A stretch of DNA of 64,000 nt from Paraphysomonas bandaiensis. Lineage: Eukaryota > Chrysophyceae. Both the position numbers and the translations under genes were made by a program. Shown one piece after another: positions 34,930-48,154 of the stretch (within the stretch, counting starts at the first letter, position 1; each line of letters begins with the position of its first letter). Below the pieces are notes generated by a model, which saw only the letters and a program-made list of their open reading frames with translations, made no database searches and was not told the DNA's origin. Location: contig CBFFRP010000360.1 in assembly GCA_965644295.1 (NCBI GenBank), forward strand, positions 62,001 through 126,000, in the 5' to 3' direction.

Positions 34930-37900
34930 ATGGATTACATTCAATCCCTTCAGTATGTATTGGGATATCGACCCCCTCCACAGCCGTATAGAGAGGTGCG
35001 TATCGGTGCAGTGGAGCACAGTGATGATTACCGTCAACGAGTAAAATCATTTACCTCGAATGCTGTTACTACATCGAAGTACAATATGTTTACGTTTATA
35101 CCAAGGTAAGAATCATGTGTTTGGATGTTATGTTTTAAGCATAAATGATTCGAATGCAGATCACTATTTGAGCAATTTCGAAGACTTGCAAACGTGTATT
35201 TTTTGCTGATCAGCATTCTGATGTTGATCGGGACATACACTTTGTATTACGATTCTCCTTTAGATCCCTGGTCTACCTTGATTCCTCTCATTATTGTCCT
35301 TGTTATAAGCATTTGTAAGGAAGGTGCAGAAGATCTCAAACGCCATAGAGCTGATAAACAGACAAACTACCGTGTCGCTCAGAAGATATCGTCAAGTCCA
35401 ACTGAAACGACACAGGATTTGTATTGGCAGGATATACGTGTTGGTGATATTATACTTCTACATAATAACGATGAAATTCCAGCTGATATGATACTTCTTT
35501 CATCCTCTGAAGGCAATGGAGTTGTGTACATTGAAACTGCGAATATAGACGGCGAAACGAATCTTAAGCTCAAAAATTCAGCTCGCACTACTCGCTCAGG
35601 GCCAGCATGGCAGTCTCCACAGGACATCAAAGAGTAAGCTTCACATGCTATGTGCCACCTGTACTTATATATTTTTGTACTGCAGTCTACAGATGATAAT
35701 TCAATGCGAGCATCCCAACTCGTCTATTCACCACTTCAACGGCACATTGTTTTGGGAAGGAAAAGAAATTGCAGTTGATTCTAGTAATTTTCTTCTGCGT
35801 GGTTCTGCTATACGGAATACATCATGGGCGCTGGGTGCGGTTGTATACACAGGACAGCAGTCTAAGATTGTTCTTAATTCTCGTCGAGCTCCGAGCAAAA
35901 TGTCCTCTGTAGAGCGGTCAATGAACAATCTTATATACCTAGTATTCTCTGCCCAGGTGCTCCTTTCTACACTTTCTCTTATTTGCTACATTGTATGGAG
36001 TGCTTATTACTATAGCCAGCTGATGTATTTGTGCTACAACTACGAGTCCAGCTCGAACCCACTCTATCGTGATGGCTGTATCAAGGCAACAGATTACAGT
36101 GACTCTGGTTACTTTTTTACATTTTTCATTCTATATTGTAATTTCTTACCAATTTCGCTATACGTCACGGTAGAGTTCTGCAATTACATTCAAGCGTTTT
36201 ATATTGATAATGACTTGGAGATGTATGATAAAAACACTGATACCCCAGCTTTGGCGCGCACCTCTAACATGAATGGGGACTTGGGAATGATCGAGTACGT
36301 TTTCAGCGATAAAACTGGTACTCTGACTCAAAATGTGATGACTTTTCGGCAATGTTCGATTGGTGGGGAAGTATACGGGGACTCCCCCAGTGAATCGAGT
36401 GATGACGATACGAGGATGTCTACCCTGCGTAGCAGTGGTACCATCAATGGAAAGTCATTAGATGTGCTTCGTGAACGATCCGGGGAAGTGCAATCGGTGT
36501 ATGCAGACTTCGTATTCGTGCTTAGTGTTGCCCACACTGTGGTTATAGACAGGGATACAGGAGCCTATCAATCAGAGTCTCCGGATGAATTTGCGTTGGT
36601 ACAGGCCGGTCGGGAACTAGGATGGAAATTTGTTAAACGCACCCCAGAGTATGTAACCGTGACACGACTGCGGAGTGGTGAACCAGCTACTGAAAAGTTA
36701 GAAGAAATGAAATTTGAAATTCTAGCCACCATTCCGTTTGACAGTACTCGAAAGAGAATGAGTGTTATAGTTAAGCATCCGATCTCTGGGGAGACTGTGC
36801 TGTTCTGCAAAGGGGCTGATAATATTATATTTGATCGTTCAGTTGGATATGCTGCAGGCTCAACACGAGAGAATCTTGAGCGCCATTTGGGGATGTTTGC
36901 GTCCGATGGATTAAGAACTCTTGCTCTTGCTAGAAGAACCCTGACTGCTGATGATGTTGAACGTTTTATGAGCATATGGCGAGAGGCAGAGGGTAGCGTA
37001 GTTGGCCGCAGTGAGCTGGTAGCCAGAGCCGCGGCATTAGTTGAGAAGAGCCTCACTGTACTTGGAGTTACTGCCATTGAGGACAAGTTGCAGGAGGGAG
37101 TTCCTCAGACAATTGCGGATCTCGGGAACGCAGGCGTTAAGTTTTGGGTCCTTACAGGTGACAAAGTTGAGACTGCTATCAATATCGGATATTCTTGTCG
37201 CCTGCTTGGACCTGAAATGGTTCTCATACGCCTGCAAGAGACCGGGGAAGGGCTGGATGTAGTTAAACATCGAATCGAGGTCTTGTTACGCCAATTAAAG
37301 TGTATTACAGAAGACACTGATACTGTTGGTGAGATCTGGAGCAGCGTGCAAGAGGCCATCAAGAGCTCTATATCGCCTCTACCACAGTCGCCTAGCCTTC
37401 TACAATCTCTCATTTCGTCGTATTGTAGTAATAGTAATAGTGCTTCGAAACCACTCACTTCTAATGCCCAGTATACTGGTACTACAAGTCTCGGTGGAGG
37501 TATGGGGAATGACTCATCAGGACATGAACGTCAAGACTCCCATGCATTCCTTGACCGCCCCCCACAGAGTCCAGCCCTGGAGGATCTAACCTCTGATCAC
37601 CTTGCTCTGATAGTGGATGGGGACATGCTAACCAGACTACTGGGTGACCCACATGCAGAGAAATTACTGCTCATTCTTGCCCGCATATGTAAATCTGTCT
37701 TAGCATGCCGTGTCAGCCCAGAGCAGAAGCGCTTATTAGTAAAGCTCGTTAAGAGAGGAATATCTCCTCACCCTATTACGCTGGCCATTGGTGATGGTGC
37801 GAACGATGTAGCCATGATCCAGGAGGCCCAGGTCGGCGTAGGAATTAGTGGGAAAGAGGGAAGACAGGCGGTGAATTCTTCTGATTTTGCTATCGCGCAG

Positions 37901-39216
37901 TTCAGGTTCTTAAAACGGTTGATGCTCGTGCACGGTCGCACAGACTACAGACGTGTCTCAAAAGTAGTCCTGTATTCGTTCTATAAGAATATTGTCTTGA
38001 CTTTCACCCTTTTCTTCTTTCAGTTTTTTTGTGGATATAGTGGCCTGTCTTTTTTCGACGACTACATATATTCTAGTTACAATTTTATACTAGCCTTTCC
38101 TGTCATAGGGTTTGGTATTTTTGACCAGGATATATCTGCGGAGTCGTTACAAAAACATAATATGCTGTACGTGACGGGTAGAGAGCGGCAGGACATGAAC
38201 ATTGCGGTGCTAGGGAAGCAATTGCTACAGGCGACAGTAGATGCAGTGATAATATACTTCATTCCCTATGCAAACTTTCATGTTAGTGACGTCAACACAG
38301 AGAACGGGAAGTTGGATGGCATTTGGGTGTTTGGAAGCACTGTATTCACATGTCTAATATTGTCCCAATTGGCTCGTTGCGCATGGCTAACTTACACTTG
38401 GACGTGGCTTTCAGTTTTGTTTTGGTTGGGGAGTGCGCTGTTCTTTTACCTATTCATTTTATCATATCAGGTTTTTCTAGGAATATTATTTGTTCCGCTA
38501 TTTAACTCTTTGTAATTATGTTGTACAGTATATAGCGTACTTTTATGATTACTACAACGTCACTACCCACATGATGGACCTTCCCCTGTTTTGGATGTTG
38601 TGTTTTTTAGTTCCAGTTATGACGATGGGCGTTGAGGTCACATTATCACTGGTGAGATATTTCTACATTCTCTAGAAGTTTTAATATGTGTTTATTCGCA
38701 GATACAGCGGGAGTTTTATCCTACACTAATCGATGTGTGTGTAGAGTATGATAGGGGATATGGTAATTCCGACGAGGGAATGCGTGGGCAGAACATGTTT
38801 GCATCACCAGAAGGGTCTGATTCTTATGACGCTGAAGCTAGATTGAGGCTGTCGAATATTGCTGGGAAACGAAAATTTCCTTTGGACTGGAAATCTATCA
38901 AAGAAATGTACGGACGGCTAGGAATAGACGAGAGAGAAGGTCTTGGAATGCATGTAAGTACAATTAACATATGTGGATATATCTTACGGTAACTGTACAG
39001 AATACATCTGAAGGGCCAAGAGCATCCTCCTTTAATTTTGACTATGTAACAAGAGAGTACGGTCCCGGTGCGGGTTTGATGTTTATCTCGAATGCATTTC
39101 AAAAAGTTGGGAATGCCATTTTCGAAAGCATTAGAGGCACCACGGGCTCTAGTAGAGAGGAGTTTTCACAACCTGATGTGGGTTATAAGGACCCTACTAA
39201 CTTTTCGATGGAATAA
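34930..39216 (+). CDS. P4-type ATPase, phospholipid flippase
   Basis: Multispanning P-type ATPase that moves phospholipids to the cytosolic leaflet. Six exons: 34930-35105, 35160-35633, 35686-38470, 38529-38651, 38702-38953 and 39001-39216, giving 1,341 residues. The family N-terminal KYN..TFIPRSLFEQFRRLANVYF is split by intron 1. The actuator motif is NIDGETNLK (Asp near residue 189), the M4 motif PISLYV, phosphorylation site SDKTGTLTQ (Asp near 425) and hinge GDGANDVAMIQ (near 919). M4 has the PISL of P4 rather than PEGL of cation pumps. A Ser-rich insert of about 60 residues lies in the P-domain near 37380-37590. Ten helices and a 150-residue cytosolic tail follow. It probably pairs with a CDC50 subunit elsewhere. 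Confidence 0.96.
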
Positions 39217-40004
39217 AACCTTGTATAGAGTTGTTTGCTGGATATATTTTTGAAGTCGTATGTTGTGTTTAGTTCATTTCCAAATAGTGTATGCAGCCAG
39301 TGAAGGTAATAAGTACACCATGTAAGTCGAATATACTACATGTGTTGGAGAAAGCAGGAATATCTATTGTATAAATTACTGGCAACATATATTCACAAGA
39401 GGCTAATGATGGTTTCAAGATGAGGAGGTTATATTGTAAGAAGTGTGTCACACTATAGCAGTACGATTGTGTTAGAAAGTATACAAGTATACGATACTTA
39501 CTGTGCACTTCCAACACTCCATTCTATTAATTGTCAGTTGTGAGTTTGGTTTCGATATATATGAAGCACCAGACGCAGCGTGCAAGTACAAAAGTAAAAA
39601 TTCTTACTTTTTCTGCTTCCAGTGTAGCGAAAATGGTTGATAACAATAAAGAATTGATCTTTATAATAGAAAAACAATGTTGTGATTATTAGAGTGTAAG
39701 TAATGAACACGATAGAGTGAAAATTATGAATAACAATATAGGACGTACTATCATGCATAACGGAATAGTTAGAAGTGTAACTGATAATGACGACGTTATG
39801 ATGACGATCACGTATCTTCGACAGATACTCTCTCTAATTCAGTTCATGGTATATTTCATTGAACATTATAACTCACAGATATAATCATGATGTATTAAGC
39901 TGAATCCTAATAATAACTATTCAGCATATATAATGTATTCATTGTTCATGACATGTCTTGAAATTAAGTGCTATATAGTGATACCAATTTTACAGCTGAC
40001 ATTC

Positions 40005-40265
40005 CTCAACAAAAAGACGGGCTCGCACCTTTTCGTGGTGTTCTGCGGGATAAGTACCGGAGATATTTCTCCAGGGAACTTAAGTGAGCCGAATTTATAG
40101 TCAGCAGATATTGTTCTGCCCAATCATAGCACTTGTGTAGATTGATGTCTTGGAGCCTTGACGAATAAACCGGCATCAGGGAATGGGCGCACGTGCCCAC
40201 CTCAAGGGCATCCGGGGTATCGGGCTGCCTACTGAAGTCAAGCATCCGGGATAGTTCACCTTACG
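40005..40265 (+). repeat. Dispersed repeat family A, copy 2
   Basis: Same repeat as 6530-6862, in the same orientation (CTCGCACCTTTTCGTGGTGTTCTG to GTCAAGCATCCGGGATAGTTCACCTTA). It lacks the extra 37 bases found in copy 1. Confidence 0.75.
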
Positions 40266-40425
40266 GACAGAGAGCGAAAGTGGTTGCTCCTTGTTGTTGC
40301 TTTCGTAGCGTCAAATAGTAGGATATCAAAGTTAAACACTAGTTGGCTAAATTGTTTTGTTACATTAGTTCTGACTCATACACGCCTATTGCTAATAATC
40401 AGACATTTACTACAGCTGACATGAG
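40266..40425 (+). repeat. Foldback-arm copy joined to family A
   Basis: Directly abuts family A copy 2 (GAGCGAAAGTGGTTGCTCC, TAGCGTCAAATAGTAGGATATCAAAG, ACGCCTATTGCTAATAATCAGACATT). The same two modules meet at 6330-6345, with the family A fragment inverted there. Family A and the arm may therefore belong to one larger composite element. Confidence 0.65.
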
Positions 40426-41304
40426 TAAACTACAAGCGTGCAACATAGTTCATTGTTTATAAATAGGTGACATGACTTGTCTTAGTTGAAATATGTTAAA
40501 GGTAAATAAGGTAATTCTATAGCTTCTATATATATCTAAGTAAAATTATAGTTAAAGTAGTATTAGAATACGTTGTAACTGTAGTGTCTGAAGTGTTGTG
40601 TGTTGAGTAAATATAAGTCTTATCGAGGGAAATAAAGCCCAGACAATAACTTGATACTATAACTACATAACTACAAGCGTACTACCAATACATACATTAC
40701 ATCAATAATTCATCACCTATAGCGCATTAACCATCATTACATATTACATATTGTAACAGTACAATATCATTTGATCCTACTAATTCTTTCATTTGTTTCT
40801 ATTAAACTAAAAAGTGTCATTTGTTCCTACGAAAATAAAACTGGCAGATGAGCTGTACTTAAATTAAGTAGAATCCAATCAAAAATTTAACATAGTAGGA
40901 GCGTTTGAAAAATTTAGTAGGCTTACCGCCATTTTTAATTTAATAGGAACGTCCACAAAGGTTAAATTTACTAGGGGCAAATATAGCACCGCACGACTAT
41001 TGACTTCCGAAAATTCACAGTATATTAAATTAAGACAGCACGTAGGCATTAACTTCCTTCGTACAAAGAATAAGTAGATGCCTTAAAACGTCTATTTCTC
41101 AACTCTTTCTATGATATACGTTACACACAGCACGCTATATTCCTTCCAGCAGTACTCAACACTCTATCGAATAACACAGTCGTGCAAAAATCAGTTACAG
41201 AAAGTGTTTCTCTGACTGAGATGACAGCCATCAGATATACACATAGAAAATAAATCAAAGCCAATAAAATCAAAAGCAATGCAGATATAGACACACAGTC
41301 ATCA

Positions 41305-41886
41305 CTACATCACATCAGTATGTGATACTTCATTAAAACGATGGATAAAATGTTTTAATAGACCATCATCACACTGTTCACTAGCACTCCAATCGCTATA
41401 AGCCACTGGAGTTTCAAACGCTTTATCCATAATAGAATTGGAACGTTTCTTTGATTGAGGTGTTTGAAATGAATTCTCCATATATGATTTTATAGTGATG
41501 GATGAAGAAGCATTTGATGGATATGAGAATAGATCTCTCTGCATATATGTGTATATATCACTCGTATCTGATCGCTTGGGGGTTGATAGCGACTGTATTG
41601 TAGAGCCTCTTGTACGTGGAGGACTTACGGACATCATGGAGACACAAGGTGGTTCAATTGTATATGGGGGAGATTCATATTGAAATAAAGAAGATTCATA
41701 TCTAAGTGAAGAAGATTCACTCGTGAAGAGAACACTTCTACTCCAATCATTTGATTCCGATCTCTTTCTTTTGGTTCCATCATTAGTGTTGAATCCTGTG
41801 AATAGACCCCATTGATTGACCTGGTCACTCTCCATACAGTCTGTACAGTCCTCTGAGGCGTATAGTATATCCTGCTTAATAGTCAT
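41305..41886 (-). CDS. Unrecognised Ser/Thr-rich 193-residue protein
   Basis: Intronless open frame with ATG at 41886, about 580 bp head-to-head from the tandem-PH gene. Ser, Thr, Pro and Tyr are abundant, with proline-directed sites (STPKR, QTPQSKKR, ETPVAY) and a KRKR cluster near residue 40 that may be nuclear targeting. The C-terminus is more conserved-looking (LLKHFIHRFNEV). No domain recognised. Composition, length and its place in the alternating gene order support a real gene, perhaps a phosphoregulated nuclear factor. Confidence 0.6.
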   Translation of the reverse strand: MTIKQDILYASEDCTDCMESDQVNQWGLFTGFNTNDGTKRKRSESNDWSRSVLFTSESSSLRYESSLFQYESPPYTIEPPCVSMMSVSPPRTRGSTIQSLSTPKRSDTSDIYTYMQRDLFSYPSNASSSITIKSYMENSFQTPQSKKRSNSIMDKAFETPVAYSDWSASEQCDDGLLKHFIHRFNEVSHTDVM

Positions 41887-42469
41887 AGTGATTAATAGAC
41901 AGTGATCTCATAATATTATGATTACCACACAGTGATGAGAAGGTGATCTCGAGATAATCAATGGACTGTTCAACAGTGGATTGACTATCACCTTGGATTC
42001 ATGCCCTTAGTGTGATATGATCATATCGAGAGCCGGTATGTGGAGGTAGTGGAGGGTGGAGGGAGGGTTCCAGATCCTTCGTACGTGTTATGTATGACAA
42101 GTGCCGTATGATCGTAATTGACGTATGAAGAAGATTGAAGACGTGGGATTGATGGGAGACTGATGCTTAGATCTAGATATATTATCGTATCTTCAATCGA
42201 CATATATATTTTTAGTTTATGAAAATACAGTTTAACTGTTGTATACACATAGAGCAGTATGTATCTCCTGCTCTGCTATACTTGGTGTCTCACATACACA
42301 CATACATCTGGTGATAATACAGCGGTAGTATTCCTATAGCAGATAGCAGTGTGCGTGTTCTATTCCATGTACACTGCATATATATATATATATATATATA
42401 GACAGACAGCTCATATATAACCATAACAACCCACCCCTAGACAATATAATGCCATAAAAAACACGATCT
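41887..42469. promoter_or_regulatory. Head-to-head promoter interval
   Basis: A 583-bp divergent interval with a short CACATACACACATACAT tract near 42293-42308 and a (TA)10 run near 42379-42400, about 70 bp before the PH gene start. No coding evidence. Confidence 0.45.
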
Positions 42470-43120
42470 ATGTCTCCCCCTCTGCCTGAATTAACACAAG
42501 GGTATATCAAGAAGGAAGGCCATATAGTTAAGACATGGAAGACTCGTTTCTTTGTACTAGAAGCCTCTGCCTCGTCCTCTTACTTATCATACTACACAGA
42601 TGAGACCAGAGAGGATATGAAAGGGGTGATATATAACATGAGACAGTGCAGTGTGAGTGAAGTTGATGGGATTGTATCCGTTAAGAGCACACTGGGGGAT
42701 ACTATACGATTGATATTTGATGATACAGATGACCGCAGGAGATGGTTGAATGCTTTCATGAACCATATTGATTATGCTGTGTCATGTATCCCACCTCTCA
42801 TGAAAGGATATATCATTAAGCAGGGGCATGTCATTAAAAACTGGAAAGAACGTTTCTTTATTCTCAGTGCGGATGAATATGGATCGCATTGTACGTATTA
42901 TCTGAGCTCATCTGAGTCTCCACCATATGCTCAGGGACAGAGGGGTCGTTTGAATTTGAAAGGATACGTTCTTGAGCGCATAGATGATATGGTAGTTTTG
43001 AAGTCACAGAGTGGGGAGATCTTAAGGTTAAAGTTCAATTCCGAATGCGACAAATCCATCTGGACAATAGCACTGCAGGCTCATATCGATTATGCTACAT
43101 CCCTGTGTAACAATAGCTAA
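42470..43120 (+). CDS. Tandem PH-domain protein
   Basis: Intronless 216-residue protein made of two pleckstrin homology domains and almost nothing else (about residues 8-104 and 110-211). Each starts with a GYI-K-x-GH-V-K-x-WK-x-RFF-x-L strand pair and ends with the invariant helix Trp (RRRWLNAF and KSIWTIAL). Both have the basic pattern (KxxGH.VK.WK.RFF) of the phosphoinositide pocket, so membrane binding is likely. The domains are similar enough to suggest internal duplication. Probable signalling or trafficking adaptor. Confidence 0.92.
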   Translation: MSPPLPELTQGYIKKEGHIVKTWKTRFFVLEASASSSYLSYYTDETREDMKGVIYNMRQCSVSEVDGIVSVKSTLGDTIRLIFDDTDDRRRWLNAFMNHIDYAVSCIPPLMKGYIIKQGHVIKNWKERFFILSADEYGSHCTYYLSSSESPPYAQGQRGRLNLKGYVLERIDDMVVLKSQSGEILRLKFNSECDKSIWTIALQAHIDYATSLCNNS

Positions 43121-45120
43121 CAAAAGCTGTGAATAGATTTCCGTTTGTGTGTGTTTATCCTTTGTACATTGTCTAATGTAAATATAATGAATTAATGTGC
43201 TAATGCGTTGTAAGTATGACAATACTACCGGCTTCGTTCTTAGCAAACCGTGAAGCCGATCGTTTTCAAACTAAGTGCTAGTTGCCCCAATGTGAAGCTG
43301 TACGAAATATTGACAGTAAAGTTAATTTAATAGACTTACTGACACATAGATTTACCCGGTGCAGATTTCGTGTCCGTCACAAGGGGGTGAGGCGAGCCCC
43401 TTTCCTGAGAACTTATAATAATTAAGGACTTTATATAAAATTAAAATATAAACAGCTTTGGAAATTTGACTCTAATCCTCTGGGCTCTATGGTTTATACA
43501 GAATTAAGGAAAAGTTGAAATGTAAAATTTATAGAATAGTATGTATCTTGAAAATCCAAGCCAATTAGACATTAGACTATACTGTGGTCAATTATATCTT
43601 GAAAACGATATCATTATATCTTTGATAGACAGGATCTTACACGGTCAATATATTTCAGTTTTCTAAGAGTTTCAATTACTGTGTTCTACTAATAACGGTT
43701 ACAATACAGCTTTTAATGGCTCAATAGTAGCAATACTCACCAGTGCTGTATTACTACAGCGGTGTGGTGATAATATAAGAAATGTAGGAGTAAGTGCTAG
43801 TTATTAACATGTTGTCATATTAAGCAAAAAACGCCTAGCTGCATCATGTATGTGATTCAGGGTGTTGTCGTAAAATCATGCTCTTTTGATGTTCTTTTTG
43901 TAATGCTGCTTCTCTAACCACAATGCTACTTCTATTAATATTTGACTGTTGTCTTTCCCTCTGCTGCTTAATAACTCTCTTCTCACTATTATAATAAACA
44001 TCAGGATTACAGCGTGCCTAATATATATGATAAACAGCACAACAAATTCAACACGTCGCCATATGTTCCTCATAAAGTATTCTGGCTTTCCGACGGATCA
44101 AATGAATGATGTTGGACAACGGATGTATGCCCCAATTACATCTCTATCAAGAGGCAAAAGAGTAACAGAACTGTTGCAGGAGTTAGTTACACTGCTGGCA
44201 GAGGTTGAGCGCTTTATATAATTACCAAAAGTCAATACTCTGGAGCAAATTTACGGTTATTACAAACACAATTTAAAATTATTGCTATTGCTAAAACCGA
44301 AATATATCTAATATAATCAGGGCAAGGGTTTTAATACTACAATGGTGTTGTAAGCTTGATACCCATCAATAGTATAGTAATACCATTAATCAGCGGCTAT
44401 ATTTAATATATATAGTGCTAGTCATTAAAAGAGTACATAATAAGATTGCCTAATTTGTAGCTACTCATATATTTATTTGACTATAGAATAACTAAAACAT
44501 GCCTGGGAACCTTTCAAACCGCAAAGTTGAGGAAACGGTATATTTTCGTATGTAAATCATTCAAAAAAGTGATAAAGTAGAGATGCTAAGTTGCATAACA
44601 TTTGTATGACAGTGATCATACCGATGAAAATATCCTACTGTTAATTCATTGATTGGTCCATAGAACAGAATGCCAAAGATTAGTTATATTATAGATTAGC
44701 TAGCTTACAATGTACTGTCTATATAGTCTATAGGCTATACAATTATACTTTGTTATTTGTAATACTACTGTTTTTATTGCACCGGATAGAAAATGTTGCA
44801 ACTCTAAATTATCAATGAGCCCTAAGTTACAATAATATAGAGTGAAATTTATAATTCTCCAACCCGGAAAAGTGCTCTACTCTCTACTAAAATTAAAAAG
44901 TACTACAGAAATAAGGTGATAAATAAAAGTATAATAATGTATTAATGAGTTACTAAAATATTATAGGGAAAAAACACAAAATACCATGATTAGAAGTAAA
45001 TATATAAAACTAACTTCCATCTCAGGTATATTCCGTATAATTATCGAGTGACGGCAATGTGTATCGCTATTCACATCTCTAGTTTAATCATTCGACAAGT
45101 AAAACACTCCCTGCATTAGT
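43121..45120. other. Two-kb tail-to-tail gap
   Basis: Very AT-rich. The frame at 43949-44221 (+) ends in a plausible helical stretch (RVTELLQELVTLLAEVERF) but lacks support. A GC-rich hairpin (AAGGGGG to CCCCTTT) lies at 43380-43405. No other feature seen. Confidence 0.4.
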
Positions 45121-46195
45121 TTAGCCTACTTTATATATTTCGTTACTCTGAGCACCACCAACCATACTCTTCGGCTGCCCAGAGAATGTTCCGACATCAT
45201 GCATATTATCATGACATCGTACACAGTCATCCTCTCCTCGATTCCTCTTTCTCCCCGTAACATGATCATCAACAGTCGATTCCAAACCAGAAAAAGAATG
45301 GCAACTTAAAAACTCAAATACACACGCATACTCAGGTTGCCGTAATATCCCACAATCCTTGAATACCAAAGCATTCAACCTCAACTTCGCAGTAAAATCT
45401 GAAAGCGAATCTATCATTCTTCTCTGCAAAAAACACTCATAATTTCCTTTTGCTATAAGGTCTTGCAGTGAAGAGATGCTACAACTCATCATAAGGGCAT
45501 ACTCGCATAGCCACATCGCATCCTTTATGCTGCTCACATTCCGACTGAATTTCTTATTCTTAAACGATTTACTCCTGATGTTGACTTGTACCCGGTAAGA
45601 ATTCGAGGAGTCAGATTTCGTTATGTATTTCGGATTCGTAAGCTTTGGTGAAAGACGAACAGAAGCGAGAGGGGTAGGCAATATTGGAACAATGCACGAA
45701 TCTCCTGAACTCTGTATCATGGAAGACGTGGAGTGCATTCGATCTGCAGGACGAATATTTAGCCACAAAGACTTCGTTGGCGTAGAGTGCATGGATAGGG
45801 GGCCAGTCGATAACTTCTGGTCCCTAATCATCTGCAGCAGAGAGTTATTTATATTTTCATCCTCGGGAACCAGTACAATCTTATTGCTGGGGAGGAATAA
45901 CATGGGCTGGACACAGAGGGGATGACTGCGTTCTCCTGCTGTTGCATCTACGACAACGTCAACTAGAACACTAACGAGAAATAAGAATACCGCGATGAGT
46001 ATACCCGACCGCGTCCGTACGGAACACAGGAGAGCTACTCTGGCCTTGAGAGTAAGACAGAGGACTCCATCCTGTGCTTCTTTGTGGGTTTATTGTCTGC
46101 CAGCTACTATCATATGAATCATTAGCTTGTAAGGGTTGTTTGTTATAGTGGGACATGTGAAGAGAGTATCCATCACTGGCATATACACTATCCAT
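45121..46195 (-). CDS. Unrecognised protein with a possible AP2-like domain
   Basis: Two exons (46195-46005 and 45925-45121) joined by a 79-nt GT-AG intron in phase, 331 residues. The N-terminus is Tyr/Ser/Gln-rich like an activation domain. Around residues 160-220 a segment runs NSYRVQVNIRSK...FSRNVSSIKDAMWLCEYALM. Its strand-strand-helix pattern resembles AP2/ERF DNA-binding domains of protists; similarity is weak and from memory. A C-terminal GRKRNRG cluster could be a nuclear signal, followed by a C-x2-C pair (CVRC). A transcription factor is inferred, not shown. Confidence 0.6.
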
Positions 46196-46694
46196 TACTA
46201 TGAGTATGTATATACCGGAAGGATATTGCGGTGCAGTTAAACGCCAGTTGCTTGTTGGCTTCTATATGATCCCACTGTTGAACTTATCAGCAAGAAACAC
46301 ACGCACGATGTCACGCAAGTGGTTTGACTATATACTGGCACTGTAGACCCGCGTATACTGCAGGTAGAAGAGAACCATATGATGTCGTACAGTGGTATGG
46401 TATAGTGTACTGTACAGTATAGTGTATACACGTCACTGTTATTAAGAATAGAAGTGATGCCCACCTCTCTATATGCATACATATACGATCACTTCACTTC
46501 CTTCCAACTGAATATTATGTATGTGTATTTCTGCTGTAGTCACTTCATAGCATCTTACCGTATATGAAAATCCCTTCAACCCCGCGAAGTACACTTCAAC
46601 TGACTTCTAATATATGAACACATACACACACATAGAGTCGAATCTCCCCATATATAAACAGAGGAGACAGTAGGGAAGAGTGTCATTGAACTCG

Positions 46695-46916
46695 ATGGCC
46701 ACTCGTGACCTGATTGCAATGGAACAATACTCATATTTTCAGTTGAAGAAGCGTCCACAGCTGGTCGTCAGTATGGGAATTATTCTGCCCTTAAGACCCC
46801 CACTTCAACTCTTCTCCAACCCCTTGTATATCCTACTATTGTGCATGTTATTGAGGTATCTCTGCATTATTCCGAACGGTAGAGCCGTACTGCATTGTAC
46901 GTACATACCTGACTAA
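46695..46916 (+). CDS. Small hydrophobic ORF (MATRDLIAM...)
   Basis: A 73-codon frame starting 500 bp head-to-head from the AP2-like gene. A charged N-terminus (QLKKRPQLV) is followed by a hydrophobic stretch (NPLYILLLCMLLR). A donor-like GTATCTC after the last Arg would end the exon near 46858 and splice on, so the annotated stop may be intronic. Might be a small membrane protein; downstream exons could not be fixed. Confidence 0.35.
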   Translation: MATRDLIAMEQYSYFQLKKRPQLVVSMGIILPLRPPLQLFSNPLYILLLCMLLRYLCIIPNGRAVLHCTYIPD

Positions 46917-48154
46917 TATTGTATAGTATGGTTACTATCACACATATATATATATATGCAGAAGACGAAGTGAGAAGTGAGTGTTTCGTATGAAGTGGAA
47001 GTGTTTCGATGGATATAAATCTACTTCTATTCTGTGAGGTGGATGATATGAAGGTATCCATATGTGGTGACTGAGATATGAGGCAGAAGGGATTGGGGAA
47101 CAACAGCCCCGCCGTATGTACAGCGCATACAGAGGTACTGTGTGGTATTATGTGGCTGTACGATCGTAGTACAATTCGTCTGTCAGTATTTTCACATACA
47201 CACCTGAAGTGCATGAAGTTTCCAACGACTATGAAGAAGTGAACAGCGCAGTTCACATGCAGCAGAAGTACTCATAAAGAAACTTCAGATACTTTTCACG
47301 GAAGTTTCTTAACAATAAATTCTATGATACTTTGATGATAGAGCTGGACATATGCTTGTGTTGGGTATCTTGTCATACACAGCATTAATATCATGTCAGC
47401 TATCATCAAAGTTTCATCATTACACTCCAGTAGTTGACATACAGGCATATTATGGAATGAATGAAAGTGAGATGTGCTGGATATGCGGTTATATCCCGAC
47501 TAATCCAATACACATATGACACTTGTGACAATCAATCTGCTCATCGATGTAACCTGATTGTGTGCGCATGTGTTGGCTGATGTTTTGCATTGTTGATATT
47601 ATGATCATTATAAACGCTCGAAGGATACTATATACATATTCGTGAAGACAGCATAACATGAGTACTTTGACCTATTCGTGATGAATATATGAAGCTGCTA
47701 TCCTGTTCCCACAGTGGACAGTAGTGCAGTGAGCTATTCTGCTCTACAAGTCATACTCTCCACAGCAACTCGACAATTGGACACAATTGGGGGATCAGGA
47801 CCGGCGGCTCTCTTCTACTCTGGGGCCATATACAGATGGTCTCTGTCGACGTACAATGAGTATTTAGTGTAAACAGGTATTCTGTTGCAACAGTGGCCAG
47901 GGGCACAGTGATATATTTTGCTCTCCAAGTTGACAATGTTGGCAATTGGTAAGGGAGGTCAGACTCGCTTCTGGAAATATCCTTTCCCCTGCAGACTAGA
48001 TCCTATATCCCCATGACTGATGTTAATATGTATGATTTTGCATCTATGATTTCTCTCTCTGTTGCATTAGTATAAACATATAGTTCTTTCTGTCAATTTA
48101 CTTCAAGCGTAATAAGTATAATTATGGATTTGTTGTGAAACATCTATTGCTAGC

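Larger units (their letters stand above)
39217..41304. other. Tail-to-tail gap after the flippase
   Basis: AT-rich. It holds the family A and arm copies at 40005-40425; the rest (39217-40004 and 40426-41304) shows no repeat or gene I can support. Confidence 0.45.

Noticed and set aside
46867-47256. 129-codon minus-strand frame
   Set aside because: Overlaps the small + ORF, is Cys/Ser/Thr-rich without pattern and has no promoter-side position in the alternating layout.
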